Shown here: piece by piece, positions 46,071-59,100 of the stretch | How the letters are laid out: the number at the start of each line of letters is the position of its first letter | How positions within the stretch are numbered: the first letter of the stretch is position 1 | NCBI GenBank assembly: GCA_013397115.1 | Contig: VWZW01004701.1 | Coordinates: 124,001-188,000 of the forward strand | Source: Edolisoma coerulescens | Lineage: Eukaryota > Chordata > Aves > Passeriformes > Campephagidae | Length of the DNA: 64,000 nt | Direction: 5' to 3' | The notes under the pieces: model-generated | Databases searched by the model: none | What the model was told of the DNA's origin: nothing | The model's input: the letters and a program-made list of their open reading frames with translations, nothing else | Made by a program: the position numbers and the translations under genes

Positions 46071-46390
46071 AAAGGGTCATCACTTGATGCCTATGGAAAC
46101 CCCCTCTTGCATTTCTCCTGCTGCACACTCACTGCTTGGTTTGTAAGGTCACATGGGGCTTTTATTTCCAAGGGTACTGCCAGGCTCTGCAAGTGGACAA
46201 CAGCAACATTCACTATCCCAATGCCTGCTGAGCCAGCATTGCTCTGCTAGTCCCCTTCAAGCCAGAGCCAGGAAGATTTACACTGTGACCTCCATCGTTG
46301 GGCAAGCGGCTTCAGAAAACTCTGAATCAGCATCCCAAGTCCTGGGAAATACCAAGGATGTGGCTCAGCCTTCAGATGAAGGACTTCTCT
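46071..46390. other. single-copy DNA, nothing recognised
   Basis: A 320-bp spacer between two oppositely oriented CR1 copies. Confidence 0.35.
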
Positions 46391-46554
46391 TGTTTCCCAG
46401 AGAAGCTGTGGCTGCCCCTGGATCCCTGGAAGTGTCCAATGCCAGGACGGGGCTTGGAGCCAGCTGGGATAGTGGAAGGTGTCCCCATGGCAGGTGGTGG
46501 AACAAGATGGGCTGAAAGGCCCCTTCCAACCCAAACCTGTCTGTGATTCTGTGA
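46391..46554 (+). mobile_element. CR1 LINE, 3' end, plus strand
   Basis: 'tttcccagagaagctgtgg', 'ctggaagtgtccaatgccag', 'gatagtggaaggtgtcccc' and the tail 'tctgtgattctgtgaa'. Short internal deletions shorten the 'catggcagggggtgg' block. Confidence 0.92.
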
Positions 46555-47071
46555 ATTAAATGTGTTCAGCCAGGCAGATGCCCTGAGTAATGCACATTAA
46601 TCCTCACCTGCTTCTCCTCAGCAAGTAACGTGTAGAAACATTAACAAGCATTTCAAAAGCTCCTACAGTGCACCTAGCTTTCAGAAAGGCATTGCACTAT
46701 CCCTTATTACCCTTAATAACCTCCAAGAAAAAGTATGAATGAACAGTAAGAGCCTATTTTGAGTGTGCAAATACCGAACATGATTTTGAAACACAGCAAG
46801 CAGTGCCAGAGAAAAAATGCAAGTCTCTTCACTTTCATCTCAAGTTTCTTGTATCAAGAAAAACATATGGAGGAATGACGCAGAACCTGACTGTGTTTTT
46901 TAAGTCAAAACGAGATCTTTGAAGAAATATCCTCTGAAATTTTGCACGTACACCATCAACACTGGATAAAAAAGTTTGCCACTTTTTTACAATGAGTTAA
47001 AATGAAAATTCCACAGGAGCCCAAACCTGGAAATGATTTACAATATAGATCCTGATTCCAAACCCCATTGT
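46555..47071. other. single-copy DNA, nothing recognised
   Basis: AT-rich spacer with no recognisable repeat or exon. Confidence 0.35.
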
Positions 47072-47146
47072 GTGCAGGGCCAGGAGCTGGACTTTGATGA
47101 TTCTTGTGAGTCCCTTCCAACCCAAGATATCCTATGACTCTATGAT
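47072..47146 (+). mobile_element. CR1 LINE, last 75 bp, plus strand
   Basis: 'caggagctggactttgatga', 'cttgtgagtcccttccaacc' and the tail 'tcctatgactctatga' mark the terminus of a CR1 subfamily different from the main one here. Confidence 0.82.
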
Positions 47147-47880
47147 CAGCTGCAGAGAGCCAGCCAGTTCTTCAGGTTATATGGATTTTCCTGAACAGGA
47201 ACTGGGGGAAAGCCACCACAGCAAGTCCTGGCCACAGAGGTCAGCCCAACGGGCTCCAAAGGCAGACAGAAGAGCCAGAAAGTGAGGAAAGGTCACTTCT
47301 CCTGGTCATTTCTATTAAGAGGTCTCAGCCCTGTTCCAGCTTCCCTCTTGCTAACAAAGGCCTAGGCTGAGGCACCAAGAGCACTTTTGGCAGCAGCTTG
47401 TACAGTGCTGATGGAACACGGTTTAGTTAAAATGCACCTCGCAAGGAGGAAATGAAAATCCTCAAGGCCACAAATTAAAAGTTGTGACTTGACAGAACAA
47501 CAATTTATAAATAGAAAGACCTATTTCCTGCAAAAATCCTGTGGACTGAGTATTGGAAACTAATTAGTGGACTGAATCACCAGGAAAAAAAGCTGTTTTC
47601 CTGTTACTGATGAGAAGATATTACTTTTCTAGCACTCTTCTTTCAGCATTGGTGATCAGCATAACCCTGTGGGTACTTCACAGCCCCTCCTTGGTGCATT
47701 TTCCTCCTATTCCAATAAAACACCCGAAAGTAAAGGACAAAACTCATCATTAGCCATCACTTTTATAGCACCAGCAGCTGCACACTGTATTTTTCCTCCT
47801 GATTCTATGATCGTGGAGCAGGAAGGTGTCAGTGCACCTAAAATGCTTCATTACAAATGCCAGCTCCACCCAAGAAGACA
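47147..47880. other. single-copy DNA, nothing recognised
   Basis: No transposon or exon recognised across about 730 bp. Confidence 0.35.
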
Positions 47881-48255
47881 TTCATAGAATGTTTCAGCCT
47901 CAAACCATAAAATGGTTTGGATGGGACATTAAAGCTCATCCATTTCCACCCCCTGCCATGGGTAGAACCTTCCACTGTCCCAGGTTGCTCCAAGCCCCGT
48001 CCAGCCTGGCCTTGGACACTTCCAGGGATCCAGGGGCAGCCACAGCTCTTCTGGGCAACCTGTGCCAGGGCCTGACCACCCTCACAGTGAAGAACTTCTT
48101 TCTAGCAGCCAATTTAAATCTCTCCTGTTTTGGTTTGAAACCATTTTCCCTTGTCCAATCACTATCAGCTGTGTAAAAAGTCACTATCCCTCTTTTTTTA
48201 TCCCTCTTGTGAAGGCTGCAATGAGCTCTCCCCAGAGCCTTCTACTTTGAAGCTG
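47881..48255 (-). mobile_element. CR1 LINE, 3' end, minus strand
   Basis: Plus strand: 'ttcatagaatgtttcagcct', 'aaaatggtttggatggga', 'accccctgccatgggtagaa', 'gatccaggggcagccacagc', 'gggcaacctgtgccagggcc', and on to 'ggctgcaatgagctctcccc'. Small deletions shorten the 'ggacaccttcc' block. Confidence 0.93.
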
Positions 48256-49808
48256 AGACTTTCCTACTAAATTCATTAAGAAGATAATAAAGCCCCAAAA
48301 AACCTCAGGGCTCACTGGAGGACAAAAAGTGCGAGCGACCCCTGTGCCGGCAGCCTGGCTGTCACTCACTTGTCAGAGAACTGCTCGAGCGGGATCTGTC
48401 TGCAGGAAGTCTTGGCTTCAGCCAGCAGTCAGCTCCAATATCAGCAGTGCAGTGCCACAATGCATTGAAGCAGAAAAAAAATCAACACAAAATAAAGTTC
48501 TTGTAATGGTTAAGACCCAAATTTGCAGCGTGCAGAGCCCTTTCCCTAGTGACTGCACCCACACAAGAGCACACAAGTCAAAACTGGTGCTCACTGCTGC
48601 TTCTAAATGAAAACCAAGCTCCCAGCAGATGCACCATGGATGGATCTTTCTGGATGTCCTGCTGGTTTGCCCAGTGATCTGTTATCTCTCAGGACATGGA
48701 GCAGACCCACAGTGCAGCCGTCCCAAGCACTGGTGGGAACAGCCCTGGGACAGCTCACAGAGCAAGAGGGAACCAGAAAAACTTCTGAGAAAGGGGAAGA
48801 AGGCTGCAGGGCTCTTCTGCAAACACAGGAGAGACAGGCTGTGAGGGACGATGTGATTGGTCTCAATCCTGAGGTCTCTTTGGGCATCGTCTTCTAGCTG
48901 GGACCATGGGCTGTCCCCAGGAGTCATCACACCACTGCCCAAGGTCAATATCTACCCCAGTGGGCCAGGGAAGCAACAAAATTCTCCTAATACCCTGCAG
49001 AAATCAGATGAGATTCAAACTAGTCCTACATAAACTGCCCCTGTCGAGCATAAGGTTGTTCAGAGAAGGAAGTGTTCTTTTATTACCAAATTAACTTTAA
49101 AAACCACATCCAGTTCACTTTCCACATCAAAGATCATAATCTCCATGTAAAATAGAGCGTTGATGAAAAAGGAAGTACTTAGAAAACACATTTTAAAATT
49201 TAAAACACTACTAGCACTGATTCTTCTTGCTTGTAAAGAACTCTGGCTTTTTTGTCTAATAAACTACTCCAAGATCTCATTTTCAAGCTACCACTGCTTG
49301 CTACTCTGGGTTTTGCTGGCTGCTCACTTACTCTTTGGGAATTTCATATTCTTCTAAATTTTGTAAATGGCCACTTAACTGGACATGAACATTATAAAAC
49401 ACATTTCAATCACCCTCGCAATTTAGACTAATTCATTGGCAACTGTACAAAATGCTATTTACAAGGTACTTCCATCAGCTGGTATCTGGCATTAAGTATT
49501 TTGAATCAATCTACCATCATTTTCATCTCTTATTTTTCATACAAGGGAAATTATTGATCGAAGCTTTTCAGCCTCATTTAATATACTGGAATAGGCTTTA
49601 AATTTTCCCATGTAAACCTCAGTGGATATTAGCAACCCTGTCTTGCTTAATGCAACACAAATCAGTCTCCCTGATGGGACCACAATATTGAACATGACAT
49701 CATGACCACTTTACTCATTGATGGGCCCTGAGACAGGCACCTGCTAGAAACTCCCCAGGGACTCCCATTGGAGTGTGGTTTGAGTTACCAGGTGCCTTAA
49801 AGGAAGAA
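48256..49808. other. single-copy DNA, nothing recognised
   Basis: About 1.5 kb. The right half (49080-49560) is AT-rich. No exon or repeat recognised. Confidence 0.35.
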
Positions 49809-50085
49809 ATCATACAATTGTCAAGGTTGAAAAAGACTTTTAAGATCATGAAGTCCAACTGTCAACCTGGCACCATCATCGTGTTCACCACTAAACCATG
49901 TCCCCAAGTGCCACATCTACGCAAATTCTGAACACTCCTAGGAATGGTGACTCCCCCATTTCCATGGGCAGCCTGTTCTAGTGCTTGACAACCCTTTCTA
50001 TGAAATTATTATTTTCCCAAACACCCAGTATAAACCTCCCCTGGTGCAACTTGGGGCCATTTCCTCCTTTACTTCTCGAGGCCAC
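49809..50085 (-). mobile_element. old CR1 LINE fragment, minus strand
   Basis: Plus strand: 'atcatacaattgtcaaggtt', 'atcatgaagtccaactgtc', 'cactaaaccatgtccccaag', 'ccatgggcagcctgttctag', 'tataaacctcccctggtgca'. This wording is typical of an older CR1 subfamily. The far edge fades after 'cttggggccatttcctc'. Confidence 0.88.
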
Positions 50086-51238
50086 TGCAGTCTCACAGAG
50101 TAATAGCCGGGAAGGATCTGGGGACAGGCATACTTTTTTTCATTGCTCCTATCAAGTTTGCATTCAGTTTTTGAATCGCATGGAATTTTGCATTCAGTTG
50201 CTATTGTGATGGGTGTGTTCAAATGCTCGATTAGATCTCTGTATGTTGACGACAGAAAGCTTGGCTGAATTTTGATGAACTTGTTCTTGAATAAATAAGC
50301 AAAACATCACCAAATAAGATACTCAGCCAGCTTCAATAAATACATATAGTAGGAAAACAGTCAGCTAGACAAACAGAATATATCACCCTGGAACGAACAC
50401 TGATGATTTTGTAATGATTCCAGCAGCTCTCGGCATATTAGATACTACTGCAAAAAACAATATGCAAATGTCTCAGTCCAGTTTACAGTAGAAAACAAGT
50501 TCTGCTCATCTTACCAAAGCAGCAGTGAGCAATCCAGCATGGAATGCCCTGCTCCCCCGTACCAAGAGCTAGAGCTAATTGGCAGGCATGGGCACAGGAG
50601 CACTGCTGGGCACATGGTGATCCTTCCCCAGGCAGCACAATTTCCAGAGGCCATGGTGAAACTCTGCATTGGAAATCCTATCAGATAAGGACATCAGGAT
50701 GGATTGAGTGGGAATACAAAAGTGTTTTCTTGTGAGGAAACATAAGACTGCAAATGCTGTTACAAGCTAAGCCCAATACAAGATAAAAGTGCTTCGAGCT
50801 GCTGTGGCATCCCTGATATTGCATTTGATGCCAAAAAAGAGAGAGTAAATGTGCTTCAGGGCTGAACTTCCAGCAGTCCATTGCATGGGCTAATTTGTGT
50901 GCAGGCTGATACTTCAGGATGTTTCTGTACTAACAGAGAATAATCATAGGATAAGTAGAGCAAGGTAAGTACATATGCTGCCCTTGTTTTCTTGCAGCAT
51001 AATAGCATCATCAATGAAGCCTGAATGCAGCCCAATTAGCATAGAGTAATTAGAATCATGGCTGATTTTTCACTTACTTTTGCACACGAGAAAGAGGTGG
51101 TGGTTGCAGTGTGTGGGACTGCAATCCAGTGGATAATCCCCATCATGCAATGCCTGTGTCCTGTTGTCTCATCAAAAGAAACAAGGGAGACACTAAATTT
51201 CCTCAAGCTGCTCAAATTTCAGTTGTGGCCTGACTGAG
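50086..51238. other. single-copy DNA, nothing recognised
   Basis: About 1.15 kb of AT-rich to mixed DNA before the LTR at 51239. No exon or repeat recognised. Confidence 0.35.
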
Positions 51239-52070
51239 TGTCCTGGTTGTAAAGGATAGTGCAGTTTGGCACCAGGCCAGTGTGGCCAAGTTGCTTATTC
51301 TACACCACCCACGCCATCGCTGGGGGTGAGGTTCGGGCAGGGAAAATGGGAAGTGCATCATCTTGCCTTGCTCACTCCAGCAGAGGACCTGCTGCCATCA
51401 ACCCCTGCGGAGTCGGTCCCTCTGCCGCCCGCTGATTCCCCCTCCTCCCGCATTCTCCAGAGCGTGGCTGCAGATGTGCCTGTGGTTCTGACAGGGACAG
51501 CTCGGGGAGCAGCGGAGCCGGCGGGGCTGGGCAGCGTGGGGCCGGCCCGCGGCAGGGATGCCGCTCTCCGGAGGGGCAGAGAGCAGCAGCACAAGGAACT
51601 GCGGGGAGCTGAGCCCCGGGAGCGGCTGCACAACTCCTACGTGGATGACCCAGCTTCCAGGGTTTGTCCCCGATTTCTGTTGTTTTCGGCCTTCGGGGTG
51701 TGAAATCAGCCACGGGAGCTCCCCCACCTAACCTAACCCTAACCCTAACCCACATTGCCTTTGTCTGGAGACCACATGGGAGCAGTCTTTGAGAAGCGTT
51801 GCCAACTTGGTTTTTTTTGTTCCTGGTGGTGAACGCCCTTTTGTGGGTAAAACACCTTCTCTTTTTTGTATAATTTTGCTATTAATATTTTGCTGTTGTA
51901 TTAATACTGCTGTTGTTATTGTGTGAGTCTTATTCCATTGCTTTGTGCTTCAAGTAAATTGTTATTTCAACCTATAGTCTCTCCTTTGTTGTCCCTCCCT
52001 TCCCAGAAGGGGCAGGCAAAAAGGGATGGCTTATTTGGAGTTTAGTTTCCTTCTGGTGTTGAAACCAGCA
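51239..52070 (+). mobile_element. LTR of an endogenous retrovirus, plus strand, CpG-dense
   Basis: The element starts TGTCCTGGTT and ends GTTGAAACCAGCA, so the ends are imperfect inverted repeats of TG...CA type. The 3' part ('cattgctttgtgcttcaagt', 'aaattgttatttcaacc', 'tctctcctttgttgtccctc') matches a bird LTR type related to the one at 17939. A GC- and CpG-rich block fills about 51380-51715, and a short telomere-like repeat follows. The 5 bp before (CTGAG) and after (CCCTC) do not match, so the target duplication is lost, or the ends arose by ectopic recombination or a later deletion. The 145-codon open frame over it is a composition effect. Confidence 0.8.
51727..51751. repeat. short interstitial telomere-like repeat
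   Basis: CCTAA CCTAA CCCTAA CCCTAA CCC: about four units of the vertebrate telomere hexamer (CCCTAA strand), with the first two shortened, inside the LTR at 51239-52070. Confidence 0.9.
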
Positions 52071-55000
52071 CCCTCTGGGAAGTCTCCACCTTACCCAAAG
52101 AATGTCTAAGCACAGGCTGTGTTCTCAAGGGATAAGCATAGCTGTAATACCTGTTGTCTTTTAAAGGCAAGTGGAAGCTTTAATAAAAAATCTGGATTTC
52201 TAAAAGACATTATCTTTTAGCCTGTTACTTTTACCAAGTTGCTGACTGCTGCTGCTTAGAGCGTAGAGAAGCATTAGGAGCTTGGTTGAAGAAACTCTGT
52301 GCAATTGTCCTGTGTTGTTACATGGCTGCCCTAGAAAAGAGCAGAGAGCAGGTGTTTGGAGAGGGGTCTTTCAGAGCAGCCAGGACCCCAGCATTTGTGG
52401 AAGCTGGCTGGGCTGTGGACTATTTATAACCCATCCACCACTGAAAAGTCTCTTAATGCTTCTCCAGACTTAAATGGCTGACTTTTATGGCCCATTTATG
52501 GCCCATTTCAACAGAGCAGTTAAACATGTTCCAGGACTGGTATCTATATGTAAATAAAAGAAATGGTACTTGGCTGGCACTCAGGCTCCTGGTCCCCACT
52601 GGCCCTGAGTCCCCACACTCCTAACAGAGGGTAGAGCATGAGGCTCACTCCATGGGACCCTCCTTCCCTTCAAAATCCAGCCTGCAGCACACAAAGCTCC
52701 CTCCGCAGCCCCACAGGCCTGCCCAGGGGAAATTCCCACACCTGCTGCATCTCCCCTGCCGCTCCCAGGACCTGCAGCACACACCCGACCTCACACCAAG
52801 AGTCACATGAACCAAACACAGCCTAATTAGGATTTATACCAAAGCTGGAAAGGCAGCAGCACTGGTCTGGAGGGGGTTAAAACCCAGGAGGCTTTTCATG
52901 TGTTTTGTTCATCTACCCTCCAGGAGAAGGAAATCACAGAAGCCAGGGTGCAGGACATGGTACTTTCTATGACTGGAAATGATGATACAGCAAGAAAGGG
53001 CATATAAGGAGAAGTATTATATAAGATGTAGGTTTTACAAGCTTTATAAAGACTCTCTTAGCACTTGTTAGTGGCAGGAACCTCCCCGTGGGCCAACCAG
53101 TCTGAAATGGGAAGGACAGAAAAGTGCCTTCCATTTAAAGAAATGGGCTGTGAACGTGCTGTCAATGTCTGTGATTCTTTTTATTGATTTACAGTGGGTA
53201 AGCCATAAATCACTCTACCATTTACTGAGCCCATAACTATGCATCACTTTGTCAGGGAAACTCCTCAATTTAAAATTGGGGGACATGCAAGAAAACAGAC
53301 TTCTCTTTCATCGACTGGGCTCAGCCAGGGCTAGATTCAACACACAGAGTGGGGTGATACATATAGACAGAACACTTAATTTGAACATCTGCCCATATCT
53401 GCTGCTCTTTAGCTCTCATGGGATTAATCTTTGGCTACAAAGGGACAGATGCAAGCCATGCTTCAATCGGCAGCCACTACTCAGGGATTTGCCTCTGTCG
53501 CCAAACATCTCACACCTTCAGCCCCTGCTCCGGGGCAGCCCAGCTGCAGAGGAGCCTCTGATGGCCCCAAATTGTGAGAGAGCATCTTGGCTGGGGAGCA
53601 GGGCTGTTAGCTGGGGCAGAAGCAGTGTTTGTCCTGAAGCTGGATCTGCTCAGGGCAGCAACACCACCATCCACTCTGCCAGAATCTTAAAAATATAGCA
53701 AAAAAATGCGTCAATCTTATCTTACAACAGATTTCAGGACAAAACCTATTATTAATGAATTATAGACAAATTTCCAGCTGGCCTCAGTTTGAACAAGATT
53801 TCCACCTACTCTTCCTTAATTCTTGAGAAGTCCTGCAAAGTTATATAGTTCAGGTTTGGTTTACCCACAGCATTCAGCTGTTACATTCTTGGCACAAAAA
53901 TCTTACCCAAAAGGGCAAGATTTACCTAAGGACTCTTACAAAATCCAACTGCTTTCTGCAGAACATCCCTCGATAGGTGTTCAAGGTTCGCTCCCAGCAA
54001 AGACAAGACCTCCTTTGCCATGGAAGGAGCACTAAGCCACGAGACTTTTGGGGTGCTGCATAAATCTGGGATGAGTGTGGATTCACCCACACAGGGAGCT
54101 GGCAGAGCACCATCTACCGGCACTAAGAACTGTTCCTCCCTTGGTGGGACCTGTCATGCTTGGGTTGTTTTATGTTTTAAATAACCTTGCTGATCTGCCT
54201 CGTAAGGCATTTCATTCTTTGTATGCTAATTCAAGCCCAAGGCAAATATCCATTCTGCTTCAGCAAAAGCCCTCTACACCTTCTTCAACCCAGCCTGGTA
54301 TCTGGGTCTTGCACAGGTGTAAAATTAAGGTGTGATTTAGTGCTTTGCTGAAGAAGGAGTGCTTGCTGCAGGAGCACTGAGTTGGCTGGATTGGGACCTT
54401 GCTGCTTTAAGGTTTTCTGATTAAACATCCCCACCAGATTACACTGCAGGAGGCTCCGAAGAGCAGTTCTCTGCCAGAGTGAAGCAACTGGGATAATTCA
54501 GGTCTTTTGCTTGCTCAGGGCTGATCACTGAAGGGGCAGAAATTAATTTCCTATAAACACAGGCATATTTTTTTTCACTACCTTGGCAAATGCAGTTGTA
54601 AATTAGCCATTACAGGAGCTGATCTTTATGATGCGTGACTTTGGCTTGTCCCAATGGGGGATATTTTATGAGGCATTTACATAAACATATACAAATCAAA
54701 ACGGCCAGCTGTGCTTCTCCTGTACCTGCAACCTACAGATACTTCAGCTAATTCCAGGTTCATGTAACCAGCACCCCAAAGTGGAGCCAGGTCAGGTGTC
54801 TGGGCTGGACAAACTGAAGGGAGATCATATAGGCATCCCTAATCCCCAGACTATGAGGCTTTGAGGAGATGCTCAGCACACAGCGAGGCACCCCGAGTCA
54901 CACAAAAAAATAAACCATCAGATTCCCTATGATGCCTGTCTGTGGGGATGATGCTGTTCATCAGGACTCCACTACGATCCCTCTAAAATACATTCGTTAA

Positions 55001-55074
55001 AACAGTCGAATCAGAACTTACTTAAGAGGTTTTAGAGTCTTTGTTTTAAATATATTTTGGGCATTGCTTGATGG
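52071..55074. other. single-copy DNA, nothing recognised
   Basis: About 3 kb between two LTRs. No transposon, exon or RNA gene recognised. An open frame at 53249-53698 shows no domain. Confidence 0.35.
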
Positions 55075-55079
55075 AAACT
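55075..55079. repeat. target-site duplication, left copy (AAACT)
   Basis: AAACT directly precedes the LTR and is repeated exactly at 56154-56158. Confidence 0.85.
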
Positions 55080-56153
55080 TGTAGTGGGTTGATGCTGGCT
55101 GGATGCCAGGCACCCACCAAAGCCACTCTGTCACTCCCCTCAACAGCAGGACAGGGGAGAGAAAATATAAGGGCTCATGGCTTAAGATAAGGACCAGGAG
55201 AGATCACTCGTCAAATACCATCATGGGCTAAACAGGCTTGAATTAGAGTTATTAATTGAATTCATTACTAACAAAATCAGAGCAGGATGGTAAGAAGTAA
55301 AATAAGACCTAAAAAAAATCACCTTCCCCCCACCCCTCCCTCCTTCCCAGCTCTACCTCCTCCCCCAGCAGCTCAGGGAGATGGGAATGGGAGTTATGGT
55401 CAGTTCATCACAGGTTGTTTCTGATGCTTCTGAGGGAGCAGAGTCAGAGTCCTGCTCCAGCGAGGGGTCCCTCCCATGGGAGACAGTTCTCCATGAACTT
55501 CTCCAACAGGAGTCCATCCCACAGGCAACAGCTCTTCACTAACTACTCCAACATGGGTCTGTTTTCAAGGAGTGCAGTCCCTCAGGCACATTCTGTTCCA
55601 GCGTGGGGTCACAGGATCACAAGTCCTACCAGGAAACCTCTCTCCACAGATCCACGGACCCTGCTCCAGCACGGGCTTCCCACGGGCTCACAGCCTCCTT
55701 CAGGCATCTCCCTGCTCTGGCGTGGGCTGTCCAGGGGCTGAGGTGGATCTCTGCACCCCATGCCCTCCATGGGCTGCAGAGGCACAGCTGCCTCTCCATA
55801 GGCTGCACTATGGGCTGCAGGGGAATTTCAGCTCTGGCACCTGGAGCAGCTCCTGTCCCTCCTCCTGCACTGCCCTGTGTGTCTGCAGAGCTGTTCCTCC
55901 CACGTATTCTCACTCCTGTCCTCTCTGGCTGCAGTTACAACTGCTCAATGATTTCCTTTTTTTCCTCTCTGTTACCACAGAGGCATTACCACCATTTCTG
56001 GCTGGCCCAGCCTTGGCCAGTGGCACGTCCATCCTGGGGGCTCCTGGGACTGGCTCTGCTGGACATGGAGGAAGCTTCCAGCATGGAGCTTCTCACAGAA
56101 GCTGCCCTCGTTGCCCTTCTGCTACCAAAACCTGGCCATACAAATCAAAAACA
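55080..56153 (-). mobile_element. solo LTR of an endogenous retrovirus, minus strand
   Basis: A 1,074-bp LTR. On plus it begins TGTAGTGGGTTGATGCTGG and ends 'ccatacaaatcaaaaaca'. It belongs to a long avian LTR type with 'ggggagagaaaatataa', a GC-rich middle made of diverged repeats ('tgctccagcgaggggtccc', 'ttccagcgtggggtcacag', 'gctccagcacgggcttccc') and 'gctaccaaaacctggcca' near the other end. Sense is taken as minus, because the family starts TGT...GGTTTTGGTAGC in that direction. The expected poly(A) hexamer looks decayed. Exact AAACT duplications flank it. The 223- and 200-codon open frames across it are GC-rich shadows. Confidence 0.94.
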
Positions 56154-56158
56154 AAACT
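56154..56158. repeat. target-site duplication, right copy (AAACT)
   Basis: Exact partner of 55075-55079. Confidence 0.85.
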
Positions 56159-59100
56159 CAACAGCCATAAAATGTTATCACCATGTCAGGATGGAAACAG
56201 TGTAGGTTTGACAGTGACAACACTTTCTCTTGGAACACCTTGAAGGCACAGGGCTTCCTTTTAGACCTCAGTATCTAGAACTCAGTGCCTAAAATCACTC
56301 CTTTGTTCCTTAAATTCACAAATGTTTATTCAGCTTATTCACCTTGGCCAAGGCCAGGGAAGGAGCCAACGGCAGAAACAGAGTCCCTGATTTCTGCCCT
56401 GCCATTTCCTCCATTCAGCTTCTCCACTTCCACCTCCCTCCAGTTCTCTTCTCTTTATCCTAGTGGGCATTAGCCAGTTGCCCAACTCTTCTTCACTTAC
56501 TACTGCTATTTTTTTTCATAACATCAGTCTCAGGCAGCTGATGTCAGTTCAGACACACAAGTGCCTTTGCCCAGAATCTTCAGCTCAAACAGTTGCCTCC
56601 CCGTGAGGCACTGCAAGTACTCAGAGAGCTTTTACACTGTGCCCTCAAGCCAAGGCAGCTCAGGCACAGCAGTGTGTCCATCCTTCCCATCCCTGTGCTG
56701 ATGCACGTGGGAAGCCAGGCTTCTCACAGGGCAAAACCTGCTGATTCAGCCCAAGTCTGGAGCTGGGGGAGGTGTTTCTAAAGGCTGGCTGTCAGGCCAG
56801 GTTTAGCAGCTGATTGAGCTGAATTAAGTTTTCTGCAGCCTGTTTATTTCTTTAAATGACAGAGGAACAACGCACACAGCACGTGGCGTGTTCCAGCCCT
56901 TCCCCTTTCCCCAGACATGCCACAGTTACACTCGTCCTGTTTGATCTCTGCTAATACATATAAAACCTCAAGCCAGCTGCTCCCTGAGCATTCAGGAAAT
57001 GACAGCTAAAGTCTATTCAAGAAACTACATTCAATGGATGGGGAGAGAAAGAACACATTGCTTTGAAAGCATGGCCTGATTTCCTTTCCATTCCCATCAA
57101 ACAGACTTTTCCAAACTCTTCCACTTTCGAAACAAGGTCAATCCTTGAAGCAGCCGTGTTTGATTTCAGTGGGCTGTGCAGCCTGATCAATAGACTGTCC
57201 CTCCTCCCCACCTCTCCTGGGCTGTTCTCATTTGCTTGAAACTGCACCCGAACAGCACCCGTTTCCCCTCCCCTCTGGTGACCTGTCTGCATTCAGAGGA
57301 CAACTGCTTCCCTGTGCCGCTGCTCTGGGGAAAGCTCAGGACGCCTTAGACAGGCCACGTTGTCTGCAAGATTGTTATCTGGCCTTTTAATTACAGATTA
57401 AATAATGGTAACTGGCTCCCTAGAAGGTTTTAGTATCTCAAAGGTATAGGAAGGTAGGCTGAGGATGAAGAAAGCTTGTTGTGCTGTGGGTTGGAACAGC
57501 TCTTGCCCTCTTCCAGAGGCTCTCAGATCCCAGACTCAGAGCTCAGCAGGACCAGCAAGGTGTGCTTTGGGACTGGATCCAGCCAGCAAAGAACACAGGG
57601 TGGGATGAGACAGGAGGTATCTGGGGGAAGACTGCTGATTCTGGCAGTTACAAGCCAAAAGGGAGATTCCTGACCTGCAGCCACAGCACATTGTTCCCAC
57701 AGCCCTACAGCTGGATGCTTCCCCATGCACAAAGCACACAGAAAGCCCTTGCTTTCCACTGAGGCTCTGTTTTGGGTTGGACAAGTGCTTTGTGCGAGTT
57801 CTGTGGGAGGTGCACAGTGAATTTAGAGAAAGATAAGGGTAGCAGCTTCTCTGGATTTATAGGACTGAAGCACTCCAGTGTTACCATGCTGCTGAAGTCT
57901 TTCCTCTTGCCCTCCAGCCTGGCTCTGAATGATCCATGCAGACAGGCTCAGGTAGATACAAATGTCAAACCACTAAGCTTGATTACGCTTTATAAATGCC
58001 ACAGTGAGAGAAAGGGAAGCCTTTCCTTCTTCACGAGCTATTGTCTTTAACTGGATAAGAGGCAGCCTAGAAAGCATCACTGGTTCAAAATCACTCAGTA
58101 ACATCTAACGACTTGGTTAATTTGAAGCTGGCAAAGCTTTCACATCAGTTTGCTACTACAAAATCAACCCAGCCCACCCTTTCAGGAGCTGAGCAGTCAG
58201 AACAAAGTATCAGTTCAAAAAGCACTCAATGGTATTCTCATCCATCATTTCCTGTCCCGTGATTTATTTATTCTCCCCAAACTGGTGGATACTGATTACC
58301 CACTCTACAGACTTGCACAGATCAATAACTGCTTTCAAAAGAATATTGTGCAAAGCTAAAGAAATTAAGTTCCTTTTGTAATGGAGAAGAAACAGGGTGT
58401 CAATCAGACCTCTGGACCTTCCTGTCAAGGCAGAGCAGTGCTCCATGCTAAAGTACAAAAATATGAGACAGCAGAAATAGGCCAGGCTGGTAGGAAAATG
58501 GACCTGTGTTTTACGGGAAAGGAGACGGCAACAGAAGAGGACCCTCTAAAGACCTGTCACTCCCTTGTGTTTTCCCTGCCACACCTCTTCTTTTCCTGCA
58601 GCACGACCCTGGCCCTTGGCTTTGCAGTGCTGAGCAATCTGTGGTTTCACCTGGAGCAGTGAGGGGAAAGCAATGCTTCTCTCAGTCATATGCACAGCAC
58701 TTAACGAGACCCCACCTAAGTACTGCTGCAGGGCAATCAAAACCCAGCAGAACCTGAGGCTGAAATGTTCATATCTACCTAACTGCCAATAAAAATCAAC
58801 AAGAAATGGAAGCTGACATGCCACAGATACCTTAAATTTCAACCTTAATACCCAAACCATAGGTTATCAGCATTCAACAGCATTATGAGAAGATTTAGGT
58901 GACACTGCCAAGACCTGGCCCCACTTGTAGGAGGTTTGACCATCTACACTAAGTAAGGTGGTGGTGCCCTGATAATCTCCATAATAACCAAGCAGAGCTC
59001 ATAGAGAGAGTATAATACTTTATAATTCACTATACAAGTCTTGTAGGAAAAATAAGAAAAAGAAATCTTCCCCCGAAGTTTACTACACAATCAGGATATC

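Noticed and set aside
51266..51703. 145-codon plus-strand open frame, with further open frames on minus
   Set aside because: It lies inside the CpG-rich part of an LTR. High GC lowers stop density, and no domain is present.
55572..56243. 223- and 200-codon overlapping frames
   Set aside because: Both run through the GC-rich repeat middle of the solo LTR at 55080-56153, and one continues past the LTR end into flank. No protein family is recognisable.
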